A stretch of 64,000 bases of DNA. It comes from Flavobacterium algicola (GTDB taxonomy: Bacteria > Bacteroidota > Bacteroidia > Flavobacteriales > Flavobacteriaceae). The DNA is taken from positions 62,001 through 126,000 of the forward strand of contig NZ_JAJTUT010000006.1 in NCBI RefSeq assembly GCF_022399565.1, written 5' to 3'. The notes under the pieces were generated by a model. It searched no databases. It was not told the origin of the DNA and was given only the letters and a program-made list of their open reading frames with translations. Shown here one piece after another: positions 43,525-52,208 of the stretch. The position numbers and the translations under genes are program-made. Each line of letters begins with the position of its first letter. The first letter of the stretch is position 1.

Positions 43525-44799
43525 TCATTCTGTGGCCTCAATTTCTTCGTTACCTTCCCATTGTCCAACGACAGATGTTGCTAAAGCATTTCCTAAAACG
43601 TTTGTAGCGCTTCTAAACATGTCACAAAAGTGATCGATTGGTAGTATTAAGGCAATTCCTTCTATTGGAATATCAAACATTCCGCAAGTTGCAGCAACGA
43701 CTACTAAGCTTGCCCTAGGGACACCAGCAATCCCTTTACTAGTGAGCATCAGCACTAATAGCATTGTCATTTGTGTAGCGATATCTAGTTCTATACCATA
43801 GGCTTGCGCTATAAAAATACTGGCAAAAGTCATGTACATCATACTACCATCAAGATTGAATGAATAGCCTAGTGGTAACATAAATGAAACAATTTTGTCT
43901 TTTACTCCAAATCGTTCCAATTCTTCAGTAAGTTTAGGAAATACTGCTTCACTACTTGTAGTTCCAAAAGCAATAATTAGAGGACTAACAATTCTTTTTA
44001 ATAATACAGTCATTCTGCTTTTTAGAAAAATATAACCTACAAGGATTAGAACAACCCATAAGGAAGAAATTCCAATTAAAAAGGAACCGAAAAATTTAAA
44101 ATAAGTAATTGCTAATTCTTGGAAATCTCTAACGGCAAAAACCCCTGCAATGGCTCCAAACACACCTATTGGTGCAAAATTCATTACGTAGGTCACCATC
44201 TTTAAAATTATGTGAGAAGTTTTATCTAGGAACACTACAACTGGTTTTACATAATCGCCTAAAGAAGCTGCTGCCAAGCCAAAAAAGATCGAAAAGACAA
44301 CGATTTGTAAAATTTCGTTGGTTGCCATTGCTTCGAAAATACTTTTAGGGACAATGTGTTCGATAAAATTATCAAAAGATATTGTTTTCGTTTTTTCGGC
44401 TACTTCTGTTGCTGTTCCTAAATCTACATTTGATAAATTTAAACCTACTCCAGGTTCTAGAATATTTACAAAAAACATTCCTAACAATAAGGAGATAAAC
44501 GAAGCTGTGAAGAACCAACCCAAAGCTCTCCCTCCAATTCTACCTACTGCGCTTACATTTCCTAGCTTAGCAATTCCAACTACGAGAGTTGTAAATACCA
44601 ATGGCGATATAATCATTTGTACCAATCGAATGAAAATAGTTGCAAGTATTTTGATCTTATTACTGAACTCTAATGCAGTTGCTTCAGATATGTTATTGTG
44701 AATTACAATTCCTAAGGCTGCTCCAAGGATCATTGCAATAAGAATTTGTGTGGTAAGGTTGGATAAAAGGCCTGCTTTTTTTGTTTCTGCTGAACTCAT
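43525..44799 (-). CDS. Dicarboxylate/amino acid:cation symporter (DAACS family)
   Basis: A 424-residue GltP/DctA-family transporter with about eight membrane segments and re-entrant loops. IIAFGTTSSEAVFPKL is the Ser-rich HP1 motif, FNLDGSMMYM and LMLTSKGIAGVPRASLVVVAATC are HP2/TM7 motifs that bind Na+ and substrate. It imports glutamate, aspartate or C4-dicarboxylates. Stands alone with its own terminator. Confidence 0.94.
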   Translation of the reverse strand: MSSAETKKAGLLSNLTTQILIAMILGAALGIVIHNNISEATALEFSNKIKILATIFIRLVQMIISPLVFTTLVVGIAKLGNVSAVGRIGGRALGWFFTASFISLLLGMFFVNILEPGVGLNLSNVDLGTATEVAEKTKTISFDNFIEHIVPKSIFEAMATNEILQIVVFSIFFGLAAASLGDYVKPVVVFLDKTSHIILKMVTYVMNFAPIGVFGAIAGVFAVRDFQELAITYFKFFGSFLIGISSLWVVLILVGYIFLKSRMTVLLKRIVSPLIIAFGTTSSEAVFPKLTEELERFGVKDKIVSFMLPLGYSFNLDGSMMYMTFASIFIAQAYGIELDIATQMTMLLVLMLTSKGIAGVPRASLVVVAATCGMFDIPIEGIALILPIDHFCDMFRSATNVLGNALATSVVGQWEGNEEIEATE

Positions 44800-45167
44800 T
44801 TGAGTGTAATTTGATTTTTTTAGATTGGTTTTTAACTGTATTTAATCCAATTCTTACGGGAGGTGGTTGAGTTCTTACGTCATTTAGGAATAATGTGTAA
44901 ATATAGAAACTTATTTGAATTGCAGGTAGTTTTGCAAAATTACTTTGCAATATTATTACCAAATTTTGCTTTTTGGGTATAATATCACATTATGTCATTA
45001 TATATGATTAAAGTTTTTATGTGAATAAATATATTATGTAAATGCTTCTCAGTTTTAAAAGAGGAGCAATTTATTCTAAAGTTATTCATTTGCATATAAT
45101 TCGACTTAATCGAAGGCTAATACTGATTTTTGCAGTGAATAGTAATGAAAGAGTTAAAGTTGTAATT

Positions 45168-45270
45168 AGCCCTGATCGAAGCGGCATCCTCTTGTGTGGC
45201 GATAGCCAAAGCAAGAGATATAGTGTAGAGCAGGAGGAGAGGTCTTAAGTGCAGTAGATGTGCCGCTCCT
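45168..45270 (+). ncRNA. Candidate structured RNA of the flavobacterial repeated type (flavo-1-like)
   Basis: The segment starting AGCCCTGATCGAAGCGGCAT and ending ...TGCCGCTCCT recalls a motif repeated between genes in Flavobacteria; I associate it with the flavo-1 RNA family from memory, which needs a covariance search. Direct evidence for structure: CCTG (45171-45174) pairs with CAGG (45231-45234), CTCTTG (45189-45194) pairs with CAAGAG (45212-45217), the inner GGC-GATA-GCC (45198-45207) forms a hairpin, and GCGGCA (45181-45186) can pair with TGCCGC (45261-45266) as an extra or pseudoknot helix. Strand is assigned from memory of the motif. It is not linked to either neighbour in an obvious way. 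Confidence 0.5.
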
Positions 45271-45308
45271 AGATGAAAATAAATGGCAGGCTTTGAAAAG
45301 TATAAAGC

Positions 45309-45333
45309 AAAAAAAATCCCGATTGCTCGGGAT
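45309..45333 (-). terminator. Terminator of accD
   Basis: Stem ATCCCGA / TCGGGAT with a 4-nt loop and a T run on the minus strand, 7 bp after the accD stop. Confidence 0.88.
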
Positions 45334-45339
45334 CTTGAA

Positions 45340-46194
45340 TTATCTTATTTCATTATTCTGAATCAAATCGATGTACAAGTTAATCTTGTCTTTCAACTCT
45401 TTTCTAGCGGTTATAAAATCTAAGAAACCGTGTTCAAGTAAAAACTCGGAAGTTTGAAACCCTTCTGGTAAATCTTTACCTGTAGTGTCGCGCACAACAC
45501 GTGGACCTGCAAAACCAATTAATGCTCCTGGTTCGGCGATATTGATATCTCCAAGCATGGCGTATGATGCAGTAGTTCCTCCTGTTGTAGGATCTGTACA
45601 AAGAGAGATGTATGGTAGTTTTGCTTCTGCCAATTGTGCTAGCTTGACAGAAGTTTTTGCTAATTGCATTAACGAGTAAGCAGCTTCCATCATACGGGCT
45701 CCCCCTGATTTGGAGATCATCAAGAAAGGTAATTTGTTTGCGATAGCGTGATCAATACCTCTTGCGATTTTCTCTCCCACAACGGCACCCATAGATCCAC
45801 CAATAAAGGCGAAATCCATACAGCAAATTACTATATCTTTTCCTTTTGATTGTCCAACTCCAGTACGCACGGCGTCTTTAAGTTTGGTTTTTTCGGTAAC
45901 TTGTTTCAGACGATCTGAATATTTCTTTGTATCAACAAAGTTCAGAGGATCTTTAGAAGTCAGGTTTTTATCCAATTCGACAAATTTGTTGTCATCAAAT
46001 AAAATTTCAAAATAAGTTGCACTACCAATTCTTACGTGGAAACCGTCTTCTGGACTTACAAATAAGTTGCGTTCCAATTCGTCAGCATCAATGATTTTTC
46101 CAGTAGGAGATTTGTACCAAAGTCCCTTTGGAACATCCATTTTGTCTTCGGTAGCAGTAGTGATTCCCTTTTCTTGTCGTTTAAACCAAGCCAT
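45340..46194 (-). CDS. accD: Acetyl-CoA carboxylase carboxyltransferase subunit beta
   Basis: A 284-residue subunit that transfers the carboxyl group from biotin to acetyl-CoA in fatty acid synthesis. The crotonase-fold core is well kept: GSMGAVVGEKIARGIDHAI, SKSGGARMMEAAYSLMQLAKTS, ISLCTDPTTGGTTASYAMLGDINIAEPGALIGFAGPRVV. The usual N-terminal zinc ribbon (CxxC...CxxC) has lost all four cysteines: KSPTGK replaces KCxxC and VSPEDG replaces VCPxC. The fold around it is recognisable, so this is degeneration rather than truncation. accA is not in the window. Confidence 0.95.
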   Translation of the reverse strand: MAWFKRQEKGITTATEDKMDVPKGLWYKSPTGKIIDADELERNLFVSPEDGFHVRIGSATYFEILFDDNKFVELDKNLTSKDPLNFVDTKKYSDRLKQVTEKTKLKDAVRTGVGQSKGKDIVICCMDFAFIGGSMGAVVGEKIARGIDHAIANKLPFLMISKSGGARMMEAAYSLMQLAKTSVKLAQLAEAKLPYISLCTDPTTGGTTASYAMLGDINIAEPGALIGFAGPRVVRDTTGKDLPEGFQTSEFLLEHGFLDFITARKELKDKINLYIDLIQNNEIR

Positions 46195-46223
46195 ATTAAT
46201 TAATTATAAGTTATGTATTATAA

Positions 46224-46274
46224 AATTATGAGTTGTGAAAAAAGCACTAAAGCCTTGTTTCACAACTCATAATT
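46224..46274. repeat. Perfect 17-bp inverted repeat between fba and accD
   Basis: AATTATGAGTTGTGAAA (46224-46240) and TTTCACAACTCATAATT (46258-46274) with a 17-nt loop. Flanks carry degenerate ATTATGA-like heptamers (46202-46223, 46275-46285). It may be the 3' end hairpin of the fba transcript, or a small palindromic repeat unit. Confidence 0.75.
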
Positions 46275-46282
46275 CATAATTT

Positions 46283-47350
46283 TTATAGTGTATTCACATT
46301 GTTTAAGTCAGCAAATGCTTGCTCAAGTCTTGTGTTAAAAGTTACTTCACTTTCACGAACCCATTTTCTTGGGTCATAATATTTTTTGTTAGGAACATCG
46401 CTTCCATCAGGATTACCAATTTGAGTTTTCAAATAGTCAATGTTTTTTACCATATAGTCACGGATACCTTCTGTGTAAGCAAATTGCAAATCAGTATCAA
46501 TGTTCATTTTGATTACCCCGTAGCTAATACCTTCTCTGATTTCTTCTACTGTAGAACCTGATCCACCGTGGAAAACAAAATCAACTGGATTGTTACCCGT
46601 GTTGAATTTCTTTTGTACGAAATCTTGAGAATTTTTAAGGATTTTTGGAGTTAATTTTACGTTTCCTGGTTTGTAAACACCGTGAACGTTTCCAAAAGCT
46701 GCTGCGATAGTGAACTTAGGGCTTATTTTAGATAATTCTTCGTAAGCATAAGACACCTCTTCTGGTTGTGTGTATAATTTAGAGCTATCAACATCAGAGT
46801 TGTCAACACCATCTTCTTCACCACCTGTAATTCCTAATTCAATTTCCAAAGTCATTCCCATTTTACTCATACGAGCTAGGTAACCTTTACAGATTTCGAT
46901 ATTTTCTTCAATTGGCTCTTCAGATAAATCTATCATATGAGAGCTAAACAATGGTTTTCCTGTTGCCGCGAAATGTTCTTCTGAAGCATCTAATAAACCG
47001 TCGATCCAAGGCAATAATTTTTTTGCACAATGATCAGTATGTAAAATTACAGTTGCTCCGTATGCTGCTGCAAGAGCATGTACATGTTTTGCACCTGCAA
47101 TACCACCAGCGATTGCTGATTTTTCTCCTGCATTTGATAATCCTTTTCCAGCGTTAAATTGAGCTCCACCATTTGAGAACTGAATAATTACTGGAGCATT
47201 TAATTTTGCTGCCGTTTCTAGAACTCCATTGATAGTGCTTGATCCTGTTACGTTTACAGCAGGAAGAGCGAATCCTTTTTCTTTAGCATAGTTAAAAATT
47301 TCTTGAACTTGATCTCCTGTAGCTACTCCCGCTTTGATGTTGTGTGCCAT
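46283..47350 (-). CDS. fbaA: Fructose-bisphosphate aldolase, class II
   Basis: A 355-residue zinc aldolase that splits fructose 1,6-bisphosphate in glycolysis. Class IIA features: FALPAVNVTGSSTINGVLETAAKLNAPVIIQFSNGGAQF, ILHTDHCAKKLLPWIDGLLDA with zinc-binding His, LEIELGITGGEEDGVDN, and VFHGGSGSTVEEI. Length fits class IIA. It is upstream of accD on the same strand. Confidence 0.96.
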   Translation of the reverse strand: MAHNIKAGVATGDQVQEIFNYAKEKGFALPAVNVTGSSTINGVLETAAKLNAPVIIQFSNGGAQFNAGKGLSNAGEKSAIAGGIAGAKHVHALAAAYGATVILHTDHCAKKLLPWIDGLLDASEEHFAATGKPLFSSHMIDLSEEPIEENIEICKGYLARMSKMGMTLEIELGITGGEEDGVDNSDVDSSKLYTQPEEVSYAYEELSKISPKFTIAAAFGNVHGVYKPGNVKLTPKILKNSQDFVQKKFNTGNNPVDFVFHGGSGSTVEEIREGISYGVIKMNIDTDLQFAYTEGIRDYMVKNIDYLKTQIGNPDGSDVPNKKYYDPRKWVRESEVTFNTRLEQAFADLNNVNTL

Positions 47351-47392
47351 TTTAATTGTTTTTAGTTACTTTTAGTTTTTAGTTTAAGACTG

Positions 47393-47400
47393 CAAAAATA
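47393..47400 (-). promoter_or_regulatory. -7 promoter element of fbaA
   Basis: TATTTTTG on the minus strand, 42 bp before the ATG. Confidence 0.6.
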
Positions 47401-47414
47401 AGAATTAAATAGCA

Positions 47415-49970
47415 TTAGAATGGATAATTGATACCAAAATTTACCACAGTCTTGGAAAGATTCAATTCTTTAAACCATTTTTCTCCCATATCTTTAGCCG
47501 GATTGTAGGTTTTAAAACCAAAATCAAATCGAACAATGAAGAAGTTTAAATCGTATCGCAATCCAAATCCAGTACCTAATGCCATGTTTTCTAGGCTTTT
47601 TATACTGGTGAATCGGTAGGATTCATCAGTTACATTATCTAAGACATTCCAGATGTTACCAGTATCAGCAAAGAGTGCTCCTTTCAATTCTCCTAAAATT
47701 TTAAATCGAAATTCTGCGCTCAAAGCAATTTTCATATTTGCTTCGTTAAAGTCATTTGTACCTCCACTACTTCCTGGTCCCAAGCTGTAAGGCTGCCATG
47801 CGCGATTGTCATTTGATCCTCCTGCAAAATAACTTCGTGAGAAAGGAATGTTTTCAGAGTTGCCAAAAGGAATTGCTATCCCAAAGAAAGAACGCACTGC
47901 AAATACTTTTTCTTTTCCTAAATCCCAATGTTTGATATAGTCAAATTCCGTTTTTATATATTCTGAATATTGTAAATTGAAGAGTTCATAATTTCCGTCG
48001 GCATTACTTTGCAATTTTGCTGCTCTTGCAATCATAGACAGTAAAGAGCCTGCAGATTCTATTTTTGTTTTAAAAAGATAAAACGTATTGTCTTGAAGAT
48101 CCGTTTTGGTTGTCTTCGAAAAGGTGAAACTTGTAGATAGAATAAAAGAATTTTCTGTTAAACGAACTCTCCTTTCTTCAATACTTTTTACTGTTTGGTA
48201 ATCGTCATCTGTTGAGGATAATGAAGTGTTGCCAGAAATTACATCATTTGTAAAACCAGTCGTTCCATCTTCAATAATTAAATCACCATCCGAGTCAAAA
48301 TCAGCTGCATTCACACTATAAGTTTGTCCAATCGTGTTCAGCGCATCATAGGAAGACGAATATACATTGTAATAATTCTGTGGATTTAAATTTCGAACAA
48401 ACTGAGCATTCAACAAGTCAAAACGAGAACTGTTATTTTTTTTAGGTGTCCAGTTATAAGCAAAGGAGCTTGTGAAATTTTCTTTATCCAAACCAATATT
48501 TGTCTGTCGAGAAAAACCGGTAGCGATAATGGTCGATGGAATCATACTTTTAGGAATAATTTTTTCTGTTCCAAAAGGCAAGAAGATTCTCGGGAAGTTT
48601 AACTTGACATCGATTCCGTACTCAGAAACATTAAAAAACTGATTGTTTGGATTGGCTAAATCTTTTGATGAACCCAAATTTCCTTTTGCTGAAATCTCTA
48701 AAGTTTCAGCTCCCTTAAAAATGTTTCTAATTGTTAAGGCAGGGCTAACTGAGATTCCAACATCTTGAATGTTGGAATGCGTCACATCTACAGATGCACC
48801 AAAGCTGTACTTTTTTCTGGGAGTTAAGTAGATTTTTGCGAGTAATGAACTGTATGTTGTATCTCTTTTGTCAACTTCATACTGTACAATCGGATAATTA
48901 AAAACTTTAAGGTTGTTCAGATATCGTGTTGTTAGAACAGTCTTATAGTCTGCAAAGAAAGTTCCTTGAGAAATAAAGATAGCATCTGCAATGGCATGAG
49001 GCTTGTATTTTAATTTTTCATGACTGTATAGATTGATTCTTCTATAAGTGACACTGTCTTTTATAGGTTTATTATTGTTGTTTGCTGTGTAATCTGTATA
49101 GACATTAACTTCACTAATTTTATATCTTTTAAAAGGCTCGGTTTTGGTCGAATCTTTGTCTTGGTAAGTATAGTTATTTATGATAAGGTTTACATTGGCC
49201 TGCTCTACCTTTTGAATGGTATCAATATCAAAATTTATATACGTAGGCTGAAAGTGGTAAATACCATTGTTTCTAAAATAGGTCGTAATTCTAGTTTTTT
49301 CTTCTTCAAAATCAGCAGTATTAAACTGTTTTCCTGATTTTAACAAGCTTAACTTTTTAGTTTCTTCATATAGTGAATCTAAAACAGGAGTAGAAATAGT
49401 AGATCTAATCGTGTCCAATAAATAAGGCTTACCTGTGCTTATATTGTAACGTATTTGTCCTTTTTTGTCCTTTAAACTATCTACTTGATAATTTGCATCC
49501 ACATTAAAATATCCATTGTTGAAATAATAGTACTTTAATCGTAACAGTGATTTTACTGATTTAGCGGTATCAATAATTACTGGTGCTTCACCAGTTTTTT
49601 TCAAAAAGTCATGAATTCCATGGTACCAGAATGATTTTCCAAGTCGATCAACCTGTTTTGCAGATAACCATTTTGACTTTCTTTCGTATTTTTTCGGATC
49701 TGCAGTAAATTTTGCTTGATAGGTAGAGTCTGGATTAAGATTGGCAATGTTGTACATGTTCAGACGCAACGGATAACCCAAAAGTGTTCCATTCGGCTTT
49801 TGGTAGAGCTGATTGCTAACATTTTCTGAAGTGGTACGCTTACCATTTACAAGTATTTTATTTTTTGTAAGTAGGCGTTTTCCATCTGGAACTCTTTTTT
49901 CGGCGTTACAGGCAGCGATTAGTATTCCAATTAGAATAATAAATGATATTTTTGTCGAAAGTTTTTTCAA
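47415..49970 (-). CDS. tamL: TamL, translocation and assembly module lipoprotein (BamA/TamA family)
   Basis: An 851-residue outer-membrane protein of the Omp85 superfamily. The chosen start is a TTG at 49970, which gives the signal peptide KKLSTKISFIILIGILIAAC with a lipobox at residue 19-20. This fits TamL, the Bacteroidota TamA homologue that is a lipoprotein. POTRA-like N-terminal repeats (about 30-430) are followed by a beta-barrel ending in ...VVNFGINYPF with a terminal aromatic. The conserved SYFAGGSNDNRAWQPYSLGPGS near the end is the Omp85 loop motif. The upstream reading from 50030 would precede the promoter, so it is rejected. TamB is not adjacent here. Confidence 0.85.
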   Translation of the reverse strand: MKKLSTKISFIILIGILIAACNAEKRVPDGKRLLTKNKILVNGKRTTSENVSNQLYQKPNGTLLGYPLRLNMYNIANLNPDSTYQAKFTADPKKYERKSKWLSAKQVDRLGKSFWYHGIHDFLKKTGEAPVIIDTAKSVKSLLRLKYYYFNNGYFNVDANYQVDSLKDKKGQIRYNISTGKPYLLDTIRSTISTPVLDSLYEETKKLSLLKSGKQFNTADFEEEKTRITTYFRNNGIYHFQPTYINFDIDTIQKVEQANVNLIINNYTYQDKDSTKTEPFKRYKISEVNVYTDYTANNNNKPIKDSVTYRRINLYSHEKLKYKPHAIADAIFISQGTFFADYKTVLTTRYLNNLKVFNYPIVQYEVDKRDTTYSSLLAKIYLTPRKKYSFGASVDVTHSNIQDVGISVSPALTIRNIFKGAETLEISAKGNLGSSKDLANPNNQFFNVSEYGIDVKLNFPRIFLPFGTEKIIPKSMIPSTIIATGFSRQTNIGLDKENFTSSFAYNWTPKKNNSSRFDLLNAQFVRNLNPQNYYNVYSSSYDALNTIGQTYSVNAADFDSDGDLIIEDGTTGFTNDVISGNTSLSSTDDDYQTVKSIEERRVRLTENSFILSTSFTFSKTTKTDLQDNTFYLFKTKIESAGSLLSMIARAAKLQSNADGNYELFNLQYSEYIKTEFDYIKHWDLGKEKVFAVRSFFGIAIPFGNSENIPFSRSYFAGGSNDNRAWQPYSLGPGSSGGTNDFNEANMKIALSAEFRFKILGELKGALFADTGNIWNVLDNVTDESYRFTSIKSLENMALGTGFGLRYDLNFFIVRFDFGFKTYNPAKDMGEKWFKELNLSKTVVNFGINYPF

Positions 49971-49990
49971 GTGTTCTAAAATATTTAATT

Positions 49991-49998
49991 CAAAAGTA
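49991..49998 (-). promoter_or_regulatory. -7 promoter element of tamL
   Basis: TACTTTTG on the minus strand, 20 bp before the TTG start at 49970. It falls inside the longer ORF and so supports the shorter gene. Confidence 0.6.
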
Positions 49999-50007
49999 CA
50001 TATTTTT

Positions 50008-50736
50008 ATGGTTAGTAAAAACCAAATCAAACTTATAACAAGTTTACAGCAGAAAAAGTATAGAATTGCCCAACAAATGTTTTTTGCTGAAGGTGTGAAA
50101 GGTATTCGGGAGTTGCTGAATTCTAATTTTGAGTTGCTTCATTTGTATACGACCAAAAATGATTTCCCAGAAGTTGACGCCTTTAGTAAAACACTAACGC
50201 AAGAAGCGGACTTGAAAAAAATATCTGCTCTTGCGACTCCAAATAGCTGTTTGGCAATTTTTAAAATACCCGAAGAAAAGCCTATTAATGATTCAGGTAT
50301 CGTGCTAGCATTAGATTCCATACGCGATCCAGGTAACATGGGGACCATTCTAAGATTATGTGATTGGTTTGGTATTAAACAATTATTATGTACTACAGAG
50401 ACTGTTGATATTTATAATCCAAAAGTGGTGCAAGCTACAATGGGATCTATAGGTAGGGTAAATGTGAACTATATAAATCTAAGTGAATACCTGAAAAAAT
50501 CATCAAAACAAATATTTGGTACTTTTATGGACAGTGATTCTATTTATAAAACAGTATTGCCACAAGAAGGAATTATCGTCATGGGAAATGAAGCAAACGG
50601 TATTTCACCTGAAATAGAATTACTCGTTAGAAATAGATTGACTATTCCTCGTTCAGGAGAACTGCAACAAACAGAAAGTTTAAATGTTGCCACTGCCACC
50701 GCAATTATTTTAAGTGAATTTAGAAGGTCATTATAG
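50008..50736 (+). CDS. SpoU/TrmH-family RNA 2'-O-methyltransferase
   Basis: A 242-residue SPOUT methyltransferase with an N-terminal RNA-binding segment (QKKYRIAQQMFFAEGVKGIRELL) and the knot domain: LDSIRDPGNMGTILRLCDWFGI, IVMGNEANGISPEI, and IPRSGELQQTESLNVATATAIIL. It methylates ribose in rRNA or tRNA. The ATG at 50008 begins the conserved sequence; the upstream frame extends into the antisense of tamL and is not used. Divergent from tamL, 37 bp apart. Confidence 0.92.
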   Translation: MVSKNQIKLITSLQQKKYRIAQQMFFAEGVKGIRELLNSNFELLHLYTTKNDFPEVDAFSKTLTQEADLKKISALATPNSCLAIFKIPEEKPINDSGIVLALDSIRDPGNMGTILRLCDWFGIKQLLCTTETVDIYNPKVVQATMGSIGRVNVNYINLSEYLKKSSKQIFGTFMDSDSIYKTVLPQEGIIVMGNEANGISPEIELLVRNRLTIPRSGELQQTESLNVATATAIILSEFRRSL

Positions 50737-50740
50737 CAAT

Positions 50741-51451
50741 TTAATGAAAAGTGAAGTTAATTAATATGGCACGACTTTTCATAGAATCGATATTTCCCGT
50801 CCATGGACTGTTAGGATCATTATCGCGAATCAATTCATCTTTTAATCCGAAAAGACCTCTGATTGAAGGGGAAAATATAAAATATTGCGAAAAAATATCA
50901 ATTCCAAAGCCGACCTCGTAACTTGAAGTCCATGGCTTTACTCTAAATTTTTGTTCGTTGTTGTCGTCTTTTGATTTTGAATTGCTAGAAAGATTTAATG
51001 TCGACGAGATTCCACCTACTAAATAGGGTCGAATATTTCCGGTACGTAAAGCAGAAAATTTTAGTAATAGAGGAAAGTGAATGTAGGTACTGCTCACTTC
51101 TCTTAATGCTTCTGCCTCATTAATAAAGCCGGGAAATGTTAAATCTCTTTTTGCATAGTATAAGCCCGGCTCAAACCGAAGGTTGATGTATTCCTGAAGT
51201 TTTAAATCGGCGACGATACCAACATTAAATCCTGTTGTTTTTTTGACTGCAACATCGATAGGTTGAACATCCTTGTAATCAATTTTAAAATCAAAGGTAT
51301 TAAATCCCAAATAGTAACCAAAGTAGACTCTTTGTTTCTGAAAGTTTTCCAGATGAATAATAGGGTCTTTCCCAAACATGTTTGTTCCTGATTGTGCTAT
51401 ACTGTCAAGAGATAGGGTAAACAAAATTATAAGTGCCGCTATTTTTTTCAT
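50741..51451 (-). CDS. porT: PorT family outer-membrane protein (type IX secretion)
   Basis: A 236-residue exported beta-barrel protein with a signal peptide (MKKIAALIILFTLSLDSIAQ). IHLENFQKQRVYFGYYLGFNTFDFKIDYKD and FRVKPWTSSYEVGFGIDIFSQYFIFSPSIRGLFGLKDELI fit PorT of the type IX secretion system and gliding machinery. Adjacent to ubiE, as in other Flavobacteria. The ATG at 51451 begins a proper signal peptide; a longer reading from 51514 would overlap ubiE by more and is less likely. Confidence 0.85.
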   Translation of the reverse strand: MKKIAALIILFTLSLDSIAQSGTNMFGKDPIIHLENFQKQRVYFGYYLGFNTFDFKIDYKDVQPIDVAVKKTTGFNVGIVADLKLQEYINLRFEPGLYYAKRDLTFPGFINEAEALREVSSTYIHFPLLLKFSALRTGNIRPYLVGGISSTLNLSSNSKSKDDNNEQKFRVKPWTSSYEVGFGIDIFSQYFIFSPSIRGLFGLKDELIRDNDPNSPWTGNIDSMKSRAILINFTFH

Positions 51452-51476
51452 TGTTAAGCTTACTGTAATGTCAATA

Positions 51477-52208
51477 TTATTTTTTAGATGCAGAGTAAAT
51501 GGTTGCAACTCCAAAAGTTTGGGGCATTGCTTTCACTTCTATAAACCCAATTTTTCTTAAAATATTGTTCAGAGCTTCTCCATAAGGAAATTGAGCAGCA
51601 GATTCAGATAGGTATCCGTATGCTACATCGTCTTTTGAAAATAATTTTCCAATTAATGGTAAAATGTTTTTTGTGTAAAAATTATATCCTTGTTTGAATG
51701 GTGTTTTTACCGGGACAGATGTTTCTAATATAACAAATACTCCACCTGGCTTCAGGACTCTCAATATTTCTTTCAAACCTTTTTCTAAGTTTTCGAAATT
51801 TCGCACACCAAATGCAACCGTTATGGCATCAAAGTAATCATTTTCGAAAGGCATATTTTCAGAATCTGCCAAAACCATTTCGATTGTTTTAGATAGATTT
51901 TTTGCTGCGATTTTCTTTTCACCTACTTCCAACATACCCGCAGATATATCCAGTCCGATTATTTTTTCCGCTTTTGTCTGTGCCATTAATATTGCTAAGT
52001 CTCCAGTTCCAGTAGCAATGTCAAGAATTGTATTTGGTTTTGATTTTTTTACAATCTCCAATACATTCTTTCTCCATTTTACATCTATTCCAAAAGAGAT
52101 GACACGATTTAAATTATCATAATTCCCAGAAATGGTATCAAACATTTGCGCGACCTGTTCTTTTTTACTTAGCTCCGAATTTTTATATGGGGTGATGTTG
52201 TTTGACAT
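51477..52208 (-). CDS. ubiE: Demethylmenaquinone methyltransferase UbiE/MenG
   Basis: A 243-residue SAM methyltransferase making menaquinone from demethylmenaquinone. Motifs: VAQMFDTISGNYDNLNRVISFGIDVKWR, ILDIATGTGDLAI (SAM loop), FEDAITVAFGVRNF-like DAITVAFGVRNFENLEKGLKEILRVLKPGG, and YGYLSESAAQFPYGEAL. I start at the ATG at 52208, because a -7 promoter element at 52227-52234 lies upstream of it and the longer start (52229) would fall inside that element. Confidence 0.95.
   Translation of the reverse strand: MSNNITPYKNSELSKKEQVAQMFDTISGNYDNLNRVISFGIDVKWRKNVLEIVKKSKPNTILDIATGTGDLAILMAQTKAEKIIGLDISAGMLEVGEKKIAAKNLSKTIEMVLADSENMPFENDYFDAITVAFGVRNFENLEKGLKEILRVLKPGGVFVILETSVPVKTPFKQGYNFYTKNILPLIGKLFSKDDVAYGYLSESAAQFPYGEALNNILRKIGFIEVKAMPQTFGVATIYSASKK

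Larger units (their letters stand above)
44800..45339. other. Intergenic region (540 bp) between symporter and accD
   Basis: AT-rich in 44800-45160 with no gene I can support; a 68-codon open frame at 45042-45248 has no recognisable protein features and runs into the candidate RNA, so I do not call it. The candidate RNA is at 45168-45270 and the accD terminator at 45309-45333. Confidence 0.6.

Noticed and set aside
45042..45248. 68-codon plus-strand ORF upstream of accD
   Set aside because: No family features or good start, and its 3' half lies within the candidate structured RNA.
49813..50007. N-terminal extension of the RNA methyltransferase
   Set aside because: It is antisense to the tamL coding sequence; conserved methyltransferase sequence starts at 50008.
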